64,000 nucleotides of DNA, taken from positions 26,668,370 to 26,732,369 of the forward strand of contig NC_091940.1 in the NCBI RefSeq assembly GCF_041260155.1, written 5' to 3'. This DNA comes from Ptychodera flava. Taxonomy: Eukaryota > Hemichordata > Enteropneusta > Ptychoderidae. The notes under the pieces were generated by a model. That model did no database searches and was not told the DNA's origin. It saw only the letters and a list, made by a program, of their open reading frames with translations. The translations under genes were made by a program, and so were the position numbers. The stretch's first letter is position 1; every line of letters starts with the position of its first letter. This document shows, in pieces, positions 1 to 28,284 of this stretch.

Positions 1-91
1 GGGCTGTAGACTTGTGTGTGCGCGTCTTTCAAACTCTGCTGACTCGACGTTTAATATTTCTAAAGTCGCACTTCACACAAGCCATAAAACG
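1..91 (+). promoter_or_regulatory. FEN1 5' UTR / proximal upstream region (partial)
   Basis: Short stretch before the FEN1 start codon at 92. The window begins here, so most of the promoter is missing. The start at 92 is chosen because it begins the conserved MGI N-terminus of the family, whose processed N-terminal glycine sits near the active site. No TATA box is visible in these 91 bases. Confidence 0.5.
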
Positions 92-13272
<13,181 letters not shown>

Positions 13273-13930
13273 TAACCCCACTGTTGGAAGCTACGATTTT
13301 ATAGAATTTTACACTAAACTTGCTTCATGTCATCAGTCCATCGAAATCAGGAGAAAAATGCCTTTGATGACTCTGATACTGTATATATTGAGTAATCCCT
13401 CGACTCCTTGAAATGACATTGTTGCCAAGAATGGTGTGTTGAATGGATTATTTTGTATGCTGACTGTTGCAATGATGCTGTTGGAAGTAAGGCATGCCAA
13501 ATTCATATTTCCATATTTTCACGTAATGATTGCTTTCAAGTGCCGACAGGAAGAAATACCACATGTAGATGTATGCCTTTGAATCTTTACATTTGTATCT
13601 TTCCATGACATATTTTTATGCTAATGATGACAAAATTTGCCGGATTAGACGTACATAAGGGAAGTATTTCATGGAATGAAAGTAGGACTTTGTGTGATGG
13701 TTTTGCGTGGTTTTAACAAAGAAATGAAAGACATATTGACTTAGGCATACTGGTAAACTTAAAGGGCATTGTTTGATCTCTATGTGTAAGAATTTTAGTT
13801 GTAAATTAGTTCATGATGGCATTTTTGTCAATGTAAAATTGATTTGGATTTCACAGTACACATTTACAGTAATCATATCCAAGTATTATAGATAGCACTG
13901 CCATACTGGTATTTAAATTCTTTGAACCGA

Positions 13931-13936
13931 AATAAA
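13931..13936 (+). terminator. FEN1 poly(A) signal
   Basis: A canonical AATAAA lies 659 bases after the FEN1 stop, followed by a T- and GT-rich stretch (13953-13985) as expected downstream of a cleavage site. This implies a 3' UTR of roughly 680 bases. No other canonical hexamer was noticed between the stop and this site. Confidence 0.7.
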
Positions 13937-13959
13937 GAACATTAAGCTAATTGTTTTGT

Positions 13960-14376
13960 TGTCGTTGATTTCACTTTTCTGTGTTTCTGTGAGTGTCCAA
14001 ACATGCGACAAGGCTTTGCAGAACATCAGTTTCCCCAACTTAGAAAGAAAATGTCCAGTATGGTCTGCAACACGGCCCAATATGATCCTTTCAGCTCAGA
14101 CTTTGTGGTAACCTATCACAGCTAACCCCTATACACGGTCAAGGCTGAAACAATGCAAAGAATGACGGATCAAATTTAATCCATCAGTTCAGATTTTCGT
14201 ATTGAACAAGAATGGCTTTCTCACTTGAATATAATTATATTACTTGGTGAGGATGACATCGCCATCCACTCTACAGAAAATATAAATGTTCTATGAGTCA
14301 GCAAGTGCATGGATTTGCAGTATTAGCTGAATTGACCGTGTTGATCAACAGTGCCGCCGGTTGGCTTCCAGAGAAA

Positions 14377-14427
<51 letters not shown>

Positions 14428-16242
14428 AACAATTTATAAAAGTTCAATGGTCTTGGTATGTGACAATGTAATAATGAATCAATTTTATTATAATACAAAT
14501 ATTTACATAAAATATGATACCCTTGTAGTAAAGAGACTATACATTGAGTTCAACACATGAAAAGTTTTAAATGTGTGAGAAACCTTTGGACGGTATCTAC
14601 GGCAACGAATTGACATTTGTTGGTTCCAACACCACTCAGGCAATTTCTGCCTAACTATTCTTGTAACATTCATATTTTTTTCTCATTGTAGTAGCAAAAA
14701 AACAGCTACTCTGACAGATCATAAGCATGTATTAACAGAAAATGAAAAGCATTGAGATATCACTGTGTACTTCCAGATGCTTATCTGGTCCCTACTTTAA
14801 ATTCAAATGGTTGTACTTACATGTATGGTCTTGTTTAAAGCTCCATAAGCTGTATCTTTTGGTTATTTTTTCAGAACTTTTATTTTGTGGTTTCCCTACA
14901 CTTTCTGCATCGAGTCCCTAAATTGTAATTTAATGCCAACTATTTAGCATATCAACAAAACCTATATGAGTATGATCTTAATTGTTATTGTTGAAAATTG
15001 TATTCAAGTCCAGACTAGAATTCATTTGTAAACAATAAACAATGATCACTAAACACATACAAACTGTGTTGACAAAGAGAATACTCGAAATTTCAGCATG
15101 GCAAATGGATTAGGGTCAGACACGGTAGTTGATATACAGAAGCAAAATACTGAAAAACGTGCCACAAGTTACAGCTAATGTTCCTTTAAAAGGACTGAAT
15201 CTTGTCTTCAACAGCACACAATGTGTTATTATAGACTGAACAGCACAATACCAGTACAGTTGATGGCCGATGCTTTGGCAACAGAACTTTGAAAACAATC
15301 CTGTATGTTCACGAACAGTTTGGACGGGTATGTTGTAAAATGGATGCAATATTCCTGGCAATATTGTGACAGTTTGTAATTCGCGCAGAGGAATTCATCC
15401 TTTTGCAGTATACCAAAAGATACAGGCTAATTATCTAGAAAGGATGGGGCTACACCTGCTATAAAAGCTATGACAAAGTATTGACGCCAAGTTTACATTA
15501 AGAAGGAGATTCATGCACTAAGGCCAAACAGCTTCGACAAGTATTCAAAAGTATGTAGGTATTGGATATTCAAATCTTAAATATTGCTGACTTATCATCA
15601 AAATATTTTATTTACATCTTTCAGGGGAAAAAAGTGAAGTTTTATACACAATAAATAAACAATTCAACCATGCAAGTTAATATGGGGGCACAATTACATG
15701 AAAACACTACACGCATAAAATGAAGCTAAACTTTACAATGGATGTATACCTGTATAAATCAAAAGCATAGCATAGTCTGTGTATGTTTAATGCTTGATCT
15801 TGAAATGAAGAAAAACCTGATTGTAATGGAAAGAAAATTGATACAACAGATACAAAATCTTGAAATGGCAGTCTGTACAACTGATTGATAGAAATCAGAT
15901 CAGAAATTAGAGAAAAATATTTACAGAGAGAAACAATGTTGACGTTAAAAATAATACTTTGAGTCAGAAAGAAGTAGTTTGCATGGTGCACTGTGTGCAC
16001 ATCATTGAGTTGGAGTACCCTCCGTGGAGAGCATTACAATCCCTGCATAGTCTGTACTTTCATTTCCGTTGATAGGTACTGCAACTATTATACTGATGGG
16101 ATTTTTCCCAAAATTTTTGCATCTTGTTATGGTTTTCATACACAAGCCTTGTGATGCCCACTGTAAACTGCTTTACCGATAATACTCCTGTCCACATTTC
16201 AGTCCATTGGGTTTTTTTTTCGTTTGTTGTTTGGCTGTTGCA
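13960..16242. other. Intergenic region between convergent FEN1 and LRRC69
   Basis: Contains the LRRC69 3' UTR on the minus strand and non-coding sequence. The only distinct feature is a (CT)n microsatellite at 14379-14425. ORFs here are short, in AT-rich sequence, and have no recognisable domains. Confidence 0.6.
14379..14425. repeat. (CT)n microsatellite
   Basis: Uninterrupted CT dinucleotides, about 47 bases, in the FEN1-LRRC69 intergenic region. Confidence 0.95.
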
Positions 16243-17265
16243 TTATGGGAAGGCTACTCCATAGAATTCGTGACCAGGGGTGTTGAAACATTTGTAGGAA
16301 CACAGTAGAGCTCTGACTGGAATCGTTCCAGTTGCATTATTGGTTTTCAATTCCTGTAAACAAAAATACAATACGATAAACTTGTTTACACTTTGCATGG
16401 GTGACGTACGTGGCTTCACAACTGACTGACTTTCACTGGTAAAGTGCAGTGGCTGACAAGGTTTTATCTGGCTGACAAGGTTTTATCTGATTCATAGGAA
16501 CTCAAGAAACCTTGAAACTACGGCTATTCTCTGCCTGATTGACAGTTTGGAAATAATCTAATAAGAAGGAAGATATTTTTAATAGTTTCAGCCAACCATT
16601 GGCAAACAGCTTCTGAAATCCTGCACATTGGCCTGATTCACATTCATCAAAATCAAGTTCAACTAGTATGTGTTCTGAAAAGATACTTTTAATTATTGAT
16701 CGGTGAATGTTTTTACAGTCATGCTGATTTTCAAACCCATGCCACTAAGACTAATGCTGATTGGTTGATTCAACTGTTGCAAACAGCAGTGACCAATCAC
16801 CATGTCTATTTATCAACTTTACATACAGTATATTTGAAATATGATCAGTTGATTCACTTGATAATCAAACAGGGCTGGTGATAAATCATTGACTGTTTCT
16901 CAGGATGGTGTACGGCCACTGAGGGCCAGAGTGTTACAGACTTGTTAAATCAATCTACCTACCTTGTGGGCGTCCACAAACCTGACACATTCCAGCCAGG
17001 TGTTGAGAAACGACTCTCCACACAGAGCACATTTACTGGCCTGGGCTAGCATGTCTTTCACATTGGGATAGTGTCGGATGGCCTTCCTCAGGTAAGACCA
17101 CCTAGGCATTGAAGAAACAATAAAATATTATTTCACTGCGGGGTGTAGGCATAACCCTGGATAGTGGAGGCAAGGCAAAGGAACTATATGCTACAGGAGT
17201 GATGACTGTGTTGCCAGCAGGGGACAGGAAAATACTTTCACGATGGTGGTAGCTGCCATTGTATC

Positions 17266-17355
<90 letters not shown>

Positions 17356-20300
17356 CAATGCCAATGGAATTATGCCATCAGACTGATGACTTTAAGACCA
17401 GGGAAATACCATATAAGCAGTGTTTGCCATCATAGTGGTGGTAAGGTCGCAGGAAAATATTGGTGACAGTGATTGGTACTGGTGGTGTGATCAAAGGAAA
17501 AAAACTATGGTGTTGGTGGCTACTATAGTATTTGTGATGAGCATGAGGAAGGTAAATATTGCCTTGATAGTTACAGTGGCTGTTGTAGCAATGGCATGGT
17601 GAAGAAACTAACATCAGAAGAGATGCCAAGGCCAAGAAATGTATTTCACTTTTTTTGATGAAAGTTTTTCATTGATTTTAACTCTTAAAAGTCAATGACG
17701 ATTTCAATATTACACAAACTATGCCAAACAATGAATGCATTTCCTATTCTGATACAATAGAGATTTTATGGACATTTTGGAGTGGACAATATCAAACCAC
17801 AATCAGCTATCTTCTAACTACCCAGAGATAAATCATCTGAAACTTTGTACATGTAATTGTAGGCAACAACATCTATTGGAAGTTGGGATTTATTTGGCCT
17901 CTATGATGCCCATGTCATAATACCATCATCCAACTGGAAGAAATGACAAGGTGATTCAGTGTTCAAATTCAAATAATACTCAACATTCCTGTTTTATGCT
18001 GTGTACAGAATACAATATGACAAAGATTTTTATTTGACATGCTGGATAACAAATTAAACAGACAATGGGAACATCAAAATAGACTAGCGTAATCTACCTT
18101 GCCATAGTCACCATAATATTGCAGGTCACTCACATTCCTTTGTTACCAAAAGGAATTTACAACAATGAGACTGAGAAGGCAATGGCCTGAGAATTTATAA
18201 GTTGAAAGGTCAAAATGACCATTTTGGACACAACATCCTATTAGTAGCCACTGCAAACAACACACTCATGTGAAAGAAAGCACACTTTTGTTTTAATTTG
18301 ACTTGATAAGAATTAAATCATCATCAAACCTGGAAAATTGTTCCAGTACATATGTATGATTGGGAAACCAATCCACTGTTAGAGGGGCAGTGAGGAGATT
18401 GAAAGAGGAAAATACAGTACCAATGGAAAAAGTCATGGAAAACAGGAATGGAGGGAAGGTACAGATGAAGCCTGAAGACAAACAGATTTCAAGAATGAGA
18501 AATCAAATTTGGAATGTAACGACACAGATGATGATACAGATGATGAGGTTTTTATGACCGGAAGGAGAATTTTCAAACTTGGGGGGGGGGGAATCTGTAA
18601 GCATAATTTTGGAGTTGGTTTAATGCTCCTGGAAGGTACATGTACAGACATGGTATACAGGCTGCAGTCGACTATGTACGGTAGTGAAGCGATGTTTATC
18701 TTTGAAGTTCGCATGACAAGCTGTGAAATGACTGGTGAAAGCTAAATGTTTTCATGGAGATTTTATTGAACTTGCACAGGAACTAAAGATTATGGAGAAG
18801 ATGAAGCAACATCTTCAAACTTACAAAATGAATAATATGAATTTTTGGTTTTTAAGGGTATGCTGATGGTGCACTTAAATATAACACATGCCATGCACTG
18901 AATATGCAGTAGATGGAGATTACATTATACATATTGCAATCATATGAGGGTAAAGTTGAAAACAGAAGATGTGAACTTTGGGCAAAGAGCTTAAAATTTT
19001 GCTTAAGAAGCTATTCTACAGTAGCAGCACACACAGCAACTTACGCCTCGTTTTCTTCCCAAACAATTCATCGCCGTATCGAACCAATTTGCGTCTTTAG
19101 TAACAATTGCAGCAAAATAAATAAAAAGCAAAATCGCAGCAAAAAAATAAAGCAAACATGCACATGCAATGATGTTAAAATAAATAAACATGTGAAACAC
19201 AGGTTTATAAGAAATATAAATAAGTAAAATGAGCTATGAGCAATTGCTAAGCAAAAGATGTGTATATCATACGGTAATTGCTTTGTGATTTAATAAGTTC
19301 TGCATGGATGAGTAAATTGGAATAAACGCTATGTTAAACTTAATTACTGACAATGTTATTGGGTTAATATCCAAATGAGTTGGAACAGGGTTTTCAATGA
19401 GTTGGGTTGACATTAACGCAGTGAATTAAAATGTTTATGAATATTTGACATGATCATGTTATCGATATTTACAAAAATAATGATTTGTCCATTAGTCATG
19501 CATTGGGTTCAATGTTAGTGTGATAAAGACATTGGTCAGGGGGATCAATGTCAGAACATTTTGACTTTGTCCACAGAGTTGGAATATCCAGTTTTCATAT
19601 GTTACATTCTTTATTACCAGTTATTTGGAAGACTTAGGAAGCACTGTGGGGGGAAATATTCATCTTATTAGCAATGACGACTGACAAAATGGCATCTGCT
19701 TACCTATCTTTGAGCTCTTTCAAAATATATCTTGCAACTATTTCCTGTAAAAGAAAGATACTTTCAGCTTAATGATCTTGCTCTTTCAAATCGTTCAAAA
19801 TTTAAGTTCCATTTGTTTGTCTTCCAGAGTGTGATATGCTTAGGTAAACTTATCTACAATCTAGCCAGTCAAGTTACAGCTATAACACTGGCAGCGTCTA
19901 AAATCAATTGGTTACAAACTAGATTAATATTACCTCGGTGTTATCAAGACATTAAGGTATGTGTAATTTTGAAAGTACTTCTTAGGGTACTCTTTTGTTT
20001 TATTTCTTTACTGATAAAAACTACATTACTGGAAACCATTTTCGGAGGGTAAGAAATTTTGAAATGTTGAAGATCTGAAATTCACAGCGTTCATTTGCCC
20101 TCTGCCCAAGCTGCGCTGCAGTAGGCGAATTCTCAGTACCTTACAAATGATTTTGCCACCTACGTGAGTCATAATAAAAGTCTGGGGCAGTCGACCATAT
20201 TTTCAACATGATTGGTCTCTACAGGTACACTACATATGAATGCAGAGACCAAAGTTAAATTTTAGGTCATACAGGAATTTCATACCAGAAATGCTTAAAA

Positions 20301-23300
20301 TGTTGAAAAGATGCTTAAATTTAACTAGTTTCATGAACAATCAAACATAACTTTTTGCCATGACAGCGATTATATTAGTGTCAAAAATTTTTATGAGACC
20401 ACTATCTCATTTAAAACTCTTGCTGTGGTGAGAAGTCAACGTTTTGCCCACAATGCATTGCAAATCATGTACCTGACCCCTTAGCACAAGACAAAAGCTA
20501 CCGGTATTTAATTTTACGGTAGCAAGAATTAAAGACACTGTGCGCCCTTAATAAGACTACAGTGCACTGTTGGCAATGACATTAAGGGCTCAAGCGTTTT
20601 GTCAGTAACCTGGGGCATCTTAAAACTTAAGAGCTATAGTAAATCAGGGTGATCTGCAGACTTTAAAAAAATCTGGCAAATTTCCAACATTTGTAATACC
20701 TCTCACGCTAACCCATCATTTGTCGTACTTTGCATATCTAATCTGTTGAAATGAACATCATTCAGATAAAACAGTATGTTGCTAGGTTTCCATCACCATA
20801 GCAACTGCCAGATACTCTTTGTTTCATTCCATCTCTGTTTATTTGTCACCAGAACATGACGCCATACCTTCAGAGACAATATTTCTTCTTCCTGGATGGA
20901 GTGTACGGGTAGTTGCTGCAGGAGTGGATTCTCCTCACTGTACAATTCCCGCAGGGGCAGCTTATTCAACTGTTAAATTGCAAAGCAAAGAAAAACAGGT
21001 TATTTCACAGTTGAAGTGGTAATTGTAGTTGCCAAGATGCAATTTGAGTTTATCTAAAAATAGCCTTTGTTTCATTCAGCTAACATATTACGGAAACATA
21101 CCACTGAAATATGATCTGCTCAGCGTTGTTCGTTTTAATATTTTCAGTAAATCTAGTTGCACATTCTCACACAGGTGGTCTTACAATGAGTATTTAATTT
21201 TCATTAATAACAGAGCAAAAAATTATTTCTCACCCTTGACCTCTTACAAAATGATACAGTAATACCTTTTATATTACTTTCAACTTTCAAGTTCAACTGC
21301 CAACATGAAAACTAAAAAAGAATGTTTACATTTATCAGTAATTCTCACACACAGTAAGATGATGATGATAACTTCACTGTTCAGACCTTGGCACTGCATA
21401 ACCAATGATCTACAAACATTAATATTGTCTACTTTGCATAGGGCACTTCCACTCTCAATTTTTTGTGGCTCATTTTTGTAAAAACAAATGCAAAAAAAGG
21501 CTGAAATGGCCAGTCTAAATTGACATGTGCAAGATAGGAGACAAGAACACCATTTTTTCTAGGTCATTGCCAGTGGTACAATATTGTTTTCAATTTCTCC
21601 TAAGCCATTTAAGACAGTCTATACTTTTCAGTTCGGCCAACTTTGGAGAAAGCAAAATATGAACGTAACAAGCGAAATTGAAAATACATGCAGGGTATCA
21701 AATTCTGTTTAATGGATATTTTGAGAGTACCCGGTACCAAGCGCTGAATAAGAAAACGCAGAAAAGTATCCTTTTCCTGCAAATTAAGTCTTGCATGCAA
21801 AATTTCTAAGAGGCGTCTGAAAATTGAGCTGGCACCTGGCAAAATACCAGCAGGTCTATTAGCATATTACTGAGAAATCAATATCTCTTAACAGTCCCTT
21901 TTGTCTTAAACAAATAGCTGAATTAGATTGGCTTGTAGAAGAATTTAATGACCGTAACAACAGATTGCCAGTCAACAGAAAATAACAATGTCAGGGACAG
22001 ATTGTATGTCCTCCAAGGAGACTATTTGATGCAAGGAAATAGAGCATTATTTGCTATATCAATGAATACATGGTGACCATGAGTACTGGCCACAGATAGG
22101 AAGATTGCTAACTTTAAAAGACATTTTTAACTCATGAGTGAACCACCATAGCAACAAAATATAGTAAATATACAGAACTCTTGTGTTACCCCAATTTCAC
22201 TTCTTTTCTTAGGGACTCCCACCATGATCTTTTCAACAAACCAAAAATGTTCCTTGAAAACAAAAGGTTAGGGTTATGTATTCATGACATGACGAGGTGA
22301 TCAGTTACTCTGGAGGAATGTGAGTTCCCTTCTGTGTTTAACAATAAATTTAAAGTTAAATGTAAGTAAAAGCTGAGCACTATGTACACAAATAAATGAA
22401 AAATGAGAAAAATTTTGACAAAAAATAAAATGAAATAAATCACCCACCTCTGTTGGAAATATCCTGAGGTCATTGGCTGCTATATCTATGATTTGTAATT
22501 TGTACAATTTTCCCACTCCCTCCGGAAGTTCTTTTATTCTGTTCTGTTGGAGGTAGAGTTTCCGTAGGTTGACAAGGAAGCCCATTTCTAGCGGCAACAT
22601 GGAGATCTGGTTGTGGGCTGCATGCAGCTCATGCAGCTCACTGAGAGCACACAATTCTGATGGCAGTGTCGTCAACATGTTTCTGTCCACACTCAGAGAT
22701 TGCAGCTTTGTTAATCTGGTATCAAGGGGAAAACAAGAAATTACTGTTAATGTTGGGGGGGGAGATGACCACCTCGGCTTATGTCCTGCATACCCTAAGA
22801 ACTGTACCCTTATCATATTGTTTGTGGTGAGGAGTTGAAACCATTTACAGAGAAATGGGGGAGGGATGATGCGTGAAAGTGTAAAAAATAAGGTACGTTT
22901 CAGCAGCTTGAGTTTAGGCATGCAGTTGGTACATTATGTTATGACCCCTGTCATTGATCCAACTAGAATTATTCTTTTTTTGCAGCAGGTCAAAACATCA
23001 AAGAAATAGAGCCCTGATCAAACTATATTAGTAAAAGGGGAGGTAGAGCAAAACAAAACAAGAATAATCAAGTTTAGTTTGTTCCTGAACTCCATGTATG
23101 TAATGTAATTTACACCAAGGACAGTATATAAGAAAGAGTTACTGATTTTTGACACACAGGAGCTGGCAAAGTTCACTTTTCAAAAAGGTTTAAAGTTCAA
23201 AGTTTACAGTATTTTACAATCTCTTGTCTTTTAGACACCTGTTTCATATGAAAGACTAGTATTTTCTGCAAGCCTAGGTCTTACGACCCTGTATTAGTAC

Positions 23301-26300
23301 CCTGGCCTCGTCGGAGAAGATTTTTCTGGTTACACTCATGCAAGTCTGGTATGTTGATAAGCACGGATCAAGTACTTGTTCTCAAACAGGTATTTTAAAG
23401 TGATATCACGGTACTGTAAGAATTTTTTCATTTGACGGCACAGAATATTAATCGAATTAGAATAGCGTTTGAAGTTGTGGTGTTTGGACATTCCAGCTGA
23501 AAAATTATCATCATACTGCAGTAATGAATATTCTCATTGGAAGAACCCCCCCTCCCTACTTGAAAGCCCTTATTCTATTTGTTGATTATCCATCGACCTT
23601 TGAACCTGTAGATCTTGGTGGGAGATCAATTGTGACTGTGGAATAGCTATTGACACTGAGATGTCATCAACACTGTTTTGGTTTCAAGTACTGGTATAGT
23701 TTCCACTGTGTAATACAAGTGAAAAGGAACTTAAAACCCTGACGCATTGTAAGAGTATAGGAGGAAAACACACCCGCTTTTCAATGGCACTCACTGTTGA
23801 AATTGAGGGGAGATTTCATAATAGGGTACTCTGAACAAAAACACAAGCACATATGATTCAAGTATTTTAAATGTCATACTTACTTGTTTATTCCAGCTGG
23901 GAGTGCCTTCAGTTTGTTGTTATTAAGATTCAACAATATCAGGTTTCTGAGTCCACCTGTTGAAGTAATGCCAGCAGACGGTAAGAGGGAGAGATAATTA
24001 ATTGTATGAACATGAAGTTTCAGCTCCATTAACTGCAACTTTTGATGTATTGTAAATTAGTTTTTCACAGTTTCTACAATTTCTTTTTCTAGTGAGTTGT
24101 ACGCCTATATTTGAGTAAACTCATTCATGGATAGCAATTTCATTGTATGATGTTATTTTGCGCTAGCGACCGAATTTCAGACAAGACTACGATTCAAGTT
24201 TCAATAGAACAACAGAGTATTGTACATACACTGTAAATTGTGTTTTGTGAAGATCCTGTTTATTATTTCAACACACTTTAACAACAGGGCAATTACTGTA
24301 TGAAAAAAATAATGTAATTGCTTTCCAGAACAAAAACAATGACTTAATATCAAAAGTAACAGCGTGTAAGGACAGGTGTCATGTGAACTCTTTCAAAGTA
24401 GGCTGGTCTTAACTTGGAAACGGTAGCTTGGAACCTCTCCATTGTGTTGAATATCCCCCCCCCCCAATTAATCTAGAGCCCTTCTGTAGTTTAATTATGA
24501 TACCTTAAATCTTACATTTTGAGTTATCATACCAGAACCTGCAGAGAAGTTCAAGTCAGCAGGAATGCAAACCTTCCAAAAGCAGGGAGACAAAGTGTAG
24601 GATTATGAATGCAATGCGTGCTGAACGTTGCACGAAATAGCTCTATAAGTGACTTGAGTTCAATGATTTCAATTTCCACATGACACAAATCATCAAGTCT
24701 GCTGACTCCAATGTTTCTATCATATCATCTTCATACTTTCAACGATGACATGCAATCACTGTACACAGAAATCCATCCACTAATAAACTAATGGCAGTCC
24801 ATCTAGTTCAAGTTTAAAAATTAAATGCAGAAACTCAATGTATACTCTGTTATGCTGAGTAGAAGTCAATCAAAAGGTGTACCACCCATGATGACTGATA
24901 CTCGGAAGATGTATGTGCCTTAGGGACAGTTGTTACGATACACTATGCTTCTGATCTGCTTATGTACACCAATCTTTAACCCTGAGGAGTAACTACCTTC
25001 CTTTTGTGCAAATCACACCTTTGACTTTCCCCTTAGCATTAACACATAGTTAGCGGCTTTGTTGAATTTTACTATAGTATGTTGTTTCTGAAATCCTAAT
25101 TTTGCGCTGTGACTCATATTATAATATTAATTGCAAAAGGGAATAGTTTCAGTAATGTCTGGACAGAAGTGCAAAACTTTCACTTTCAAGAAGCACACAA
25201 CTTTTATCTCTGCTGAGGTAAAGAAGGTAAATGTAATTAAAAGAATGAATTGACAATGATCTCCTTGCTGTGTTTCAAGCAATGTCAAGGAGGATCTGGG
25301 TATATATCCAATAATGATCCCTGATGCTTTTTTTGTGTCTTGTCTTTCTTTTGTTTTGTTTTGTTTTGTTCTCTTTTTCACACCTGACTCTAAACACAAA
25401 TGCATCAAGTTTTTCTTCCATGCAAAAGTCATGTACAATTACAAAAGAGTCTAAGTTCATTAGGCATGCCTAAGTAATGCCATTCATGTTGTTTATTACA
25501 CATAGCTTTCACTTGATTTCGTGCAGTGATTGCGCCAATAATCAGAGTTTTAAATCACTCTAAATGAATTACCAAAACTTGATCTGAGGTCCTGACTCTA
25601 AAAGTACATTTATTAATAAAAGCTGATGTACACAAATACACGTATTAAAAAAGGTCTGGTTAAAGTGAGTAATTCAAGACTTTGCCTGCATGTAGTGATG
25701 ATGTGTACATCAAATTGTTCATCACATGAACAAGCCTTTTTTATCATAGACACTTAAGGAAAAAAGGAGTGTTTGTGATCAACCCTGACTCAAAAAGAGA
25801 CGACTGGTCATCAAATCAGGTTTTGACTGTTTTAAGATGTTTAAAAGATAATCAATTGAACCTATAGGCACTGTTACATAAGCAAGGCCCACTAATAGCA
25901 AAAGAAAACACCCAAAGTGAACAAATGCATTGTTTTCAAATTGTAAAGCACTTAGTAGTAATACGCTGATCTCAGTTAGAATCCTCTACAACACACAGTA
26001 ATGATGTTTACCATGATTTTCTGGATAACAATAGGTACAGTGCAGCATGACACTAGATAGTAATCACCTTATTTCAAATCTTTGCCATTGAATATTTTTA
26101 TTTTTTTACATTGATCAATCTGATCAAAGTTTAATCCTGTCCCTACTATTTCTTGGTACAACCCTATTGTTTACTGTGCCAAAGTCGGACCTCCGTAAAG
26201 GGGGCAAGGGGGTGAACAGTGAAGAAATTATGTTTCTGGCAAAGTTAAATATCATTGCAAAATGGCAAGATTTTCATGAGAACTGTACTTTGTGATTGCT

Positions 26301-28284
26301 TCAGATTCTCTCTTCTCATCTTTGTGTCAATCATTTCATTAAAAACTTATGAATACAAGCTACCAGAACTTGAATTTTTTCAAATATCTTGACTGGTTTG
26401 CTTTACACAAAATACTGTACCTTAGCAACATTAATAGATATGGCGACTTGTAGTTTTTATCCATTAATTGTCACTTTTTTTTCTGAGAGAGACAGTCAGT
26501 CATCTACTAGTATTTTTCATACAACCAACTGGGTAGATGTTTTACCATTTCCAGTGATTGATCATGCATTCAAACTAGTGCATCCTACCGAGTTCTTGAA
26601 ATACCGTGCAAACTTAAGAAAATGCACTTGCCTCTATTTAACAATTCCATCATTGATCTCCGCTATATATGATGGATGTGAAAAACTGGTCCATACTCTC
26701 GTACAGAACAGAGCATTTACAGTAATGTGCTTACTGACATCAAAACAACTTTGGCTTGCAAAAGATGATGGACAGAGAGAAAATACTGTGTGAACGATAC
26801 TTTTTTATTCCTTTTCCAGTACATTATCACTACTCTGAAAGTTTTTTGACAATATCAAAGAATCTAAGCCACTTGTTAATGTTTCAAGTTCTAGTACGGT
26901 ATTACTTCATTCGGTAGGAAAACTTGTTACTTACCTAAAACTTTCGTATTTAACGTCGTGATTTGATTATGGAAAAGATGCAACGTTTCGAGGCTGTGAA
27001 GACTTCCTAATGGCTCTGGCAATTCTGCTAGTAGGTTGTTACCAAGATTAAGTACTGTTAACTGTAATAAACACATTAATTAATATATGGTAATTGATTA
27101 ATTAATAAAATATAAAACTAGAATTGCATGTCGTTGTAGTTGAAAGGTTCTTATCTTTTGACAAGCATTTAAATGACACAGTGGTTTAAACTTTTATGAA
27201 AGACTCTCACTTATCATGAATTATTTACAAGTAAGAATTACTGGGGTTTTGAACGATGGGTTTGTTGCTTGGGAAGCGAATGGAAAGAGCAGGTACCAGC
27301 TTCACAGAAAAACATTGCGGCAATGTCACTATAATACTCAAATATAGATCAGTTGAAACTTAGAAACGGCTGGACTACGCTTATGATCTTTTTATAACGT
27401 TGAATTCCTTTCACGACAACTGCTTCTATGTACCGTTCGTGTCGCTGAATATCTTGCGTCACTTATTGTACATTTTGTGTAAATTGGATAGGAGTGTTTA
27501 TTATGCTCTGCTGGTGTTTTCTAACATTCAGATGTGCATTTAATGACTTGAGTCCACAAACCTGCCGGCGCTATAACTGTGTTCCCAGGCTACGAATACA
27601 CTGGAACACCGCATACTTTGTTCGGTTCTGTGTACCGAGGTATAGTGACTTCTCGAAACCCGAAGCTCGCGAAAACTAAAGTTTTAACAGCTCCATGGTT
27701 TGGAAATGGAACTCCAAAAGAGGAACAGTCAGTCCGAATTCTGACATCAGAACTTCGCATTACGTTTTTTTTTTTCATGATTTCTTTCTTGTGGACGCTT
27801 CGCTCGAATATTTATTGAAATTGTGTGGTTTCGTCTGCGCACCACGGGCGCACACGTCCACAACAGTACGACGTCCGGGAGGATCTACAGACGTAGCAAA
27901 TGTACTGCATGATGTTTCACCACTGAGTCGACCGTTTTCACAGTATGTTATTTATGTGCGTCTACACTGGCCGTAACTTCACATTTGTCTATCGATCAAC
28001 CGATGAGTATCGGTTAACAGCACACAAGTTCTACCTTTACCGTTATACACAGAACATCTCGGGACGAAAGGTTACAAGCAGGACTGCACCTGCCAGTTTA
28101 TACTTACGTGTGTGAGAAATCCCAGTTCCTTTGGCAGGCTTGTGATTTTGTTGTTCTTCAAATTCAAACCACTCAAACACTGCAGCTTGCCTATCACTCG
28201 TGGAACTGTAGCTAACTCCTTATTCGTCAAACTAAGGTTTTTTGGTTGGCCCTTCAGAGCGCGAAGCAACAGTGTGTCCGCCAT
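16243..28284 (-). CDS. LRRC69: Leucine-rich repeat-containing protein 69 (spliced, 8 coding exons, 345 aa)
   Basis: Coding exons in transcript order: 28284-28108, 27061-26935, 23956-23884, 22715-22448, 20969-20868, 19744-19704, 17101-16963, 16353-16243. They total 1038 nt and join in phase at every AG/GT junction, giving 345 residues; human LRRC69 has 347. The N-terminus is MADTLLLRALKGQ. About nine LxxLxLxxN-type leucine-rich repeats fill residues 15-235, for example LTVLNLGNNLLAELP and LRKLYLQQNRIKELP. A conserved C-terminal module follows: C287-A-L-C290, WLECVRF (298-304) and C327-S-Y-K-C331. The paired cysteines look like a small metal-binding or structural knuckle, which is an inference. 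LRRC69 has no established biochemical role; a scaffold or protein-interaction function is likely from the repeats. The 41-nt exon 19704-19744 is easy to miss. No frame breaks were seen. Confidence 0.93.
16451..16492. repeat. 21-bp tandem duplication
   Basis: GGCTGACAAGGTTTTATCT occurs twice in tandem in the last LRRC69 intron. It is a small local duplication. Confidence 0.8.
17266..17354. repeat. (TA)n microsatellite in LRRC69 intron
   Basis: Alternating TA for about 85 bases, interrupted by two TACATA units. It lies in the intron between exons 6 and 7 of LRRC69. Such tracts can extrude cruciforms. Confidence 0.95.
26135..26216. mobile_element. About 85-bp mini-MITE, copy 1 (degenerate)
   Basis: Follows TTAA at 26131-26134 in an LRRC69 intron. 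The core GGTACAACCCTATTGTTTAC and AAAGTCGGACCTCCGTA match the copies at 40637-40720 and 41326-41412. The ends are degraded. Confidence 0.5.

Noticed and set aside
22301..22921. 206-residue open frame on the minus strand as a single-exon LRR protein
   Set aside because: Only 22448-22715 is coding; it is LRRC69 exon 4 with read-through into both introns. Splice sites at both borders and in-phase neighbours support this.
26389..26793. 134-residue plus-strand ORF inside LRRC69
   Set aside because: Antisense within an intron, no domain, no exon-like borders; composition fits random AT-rich sequence.
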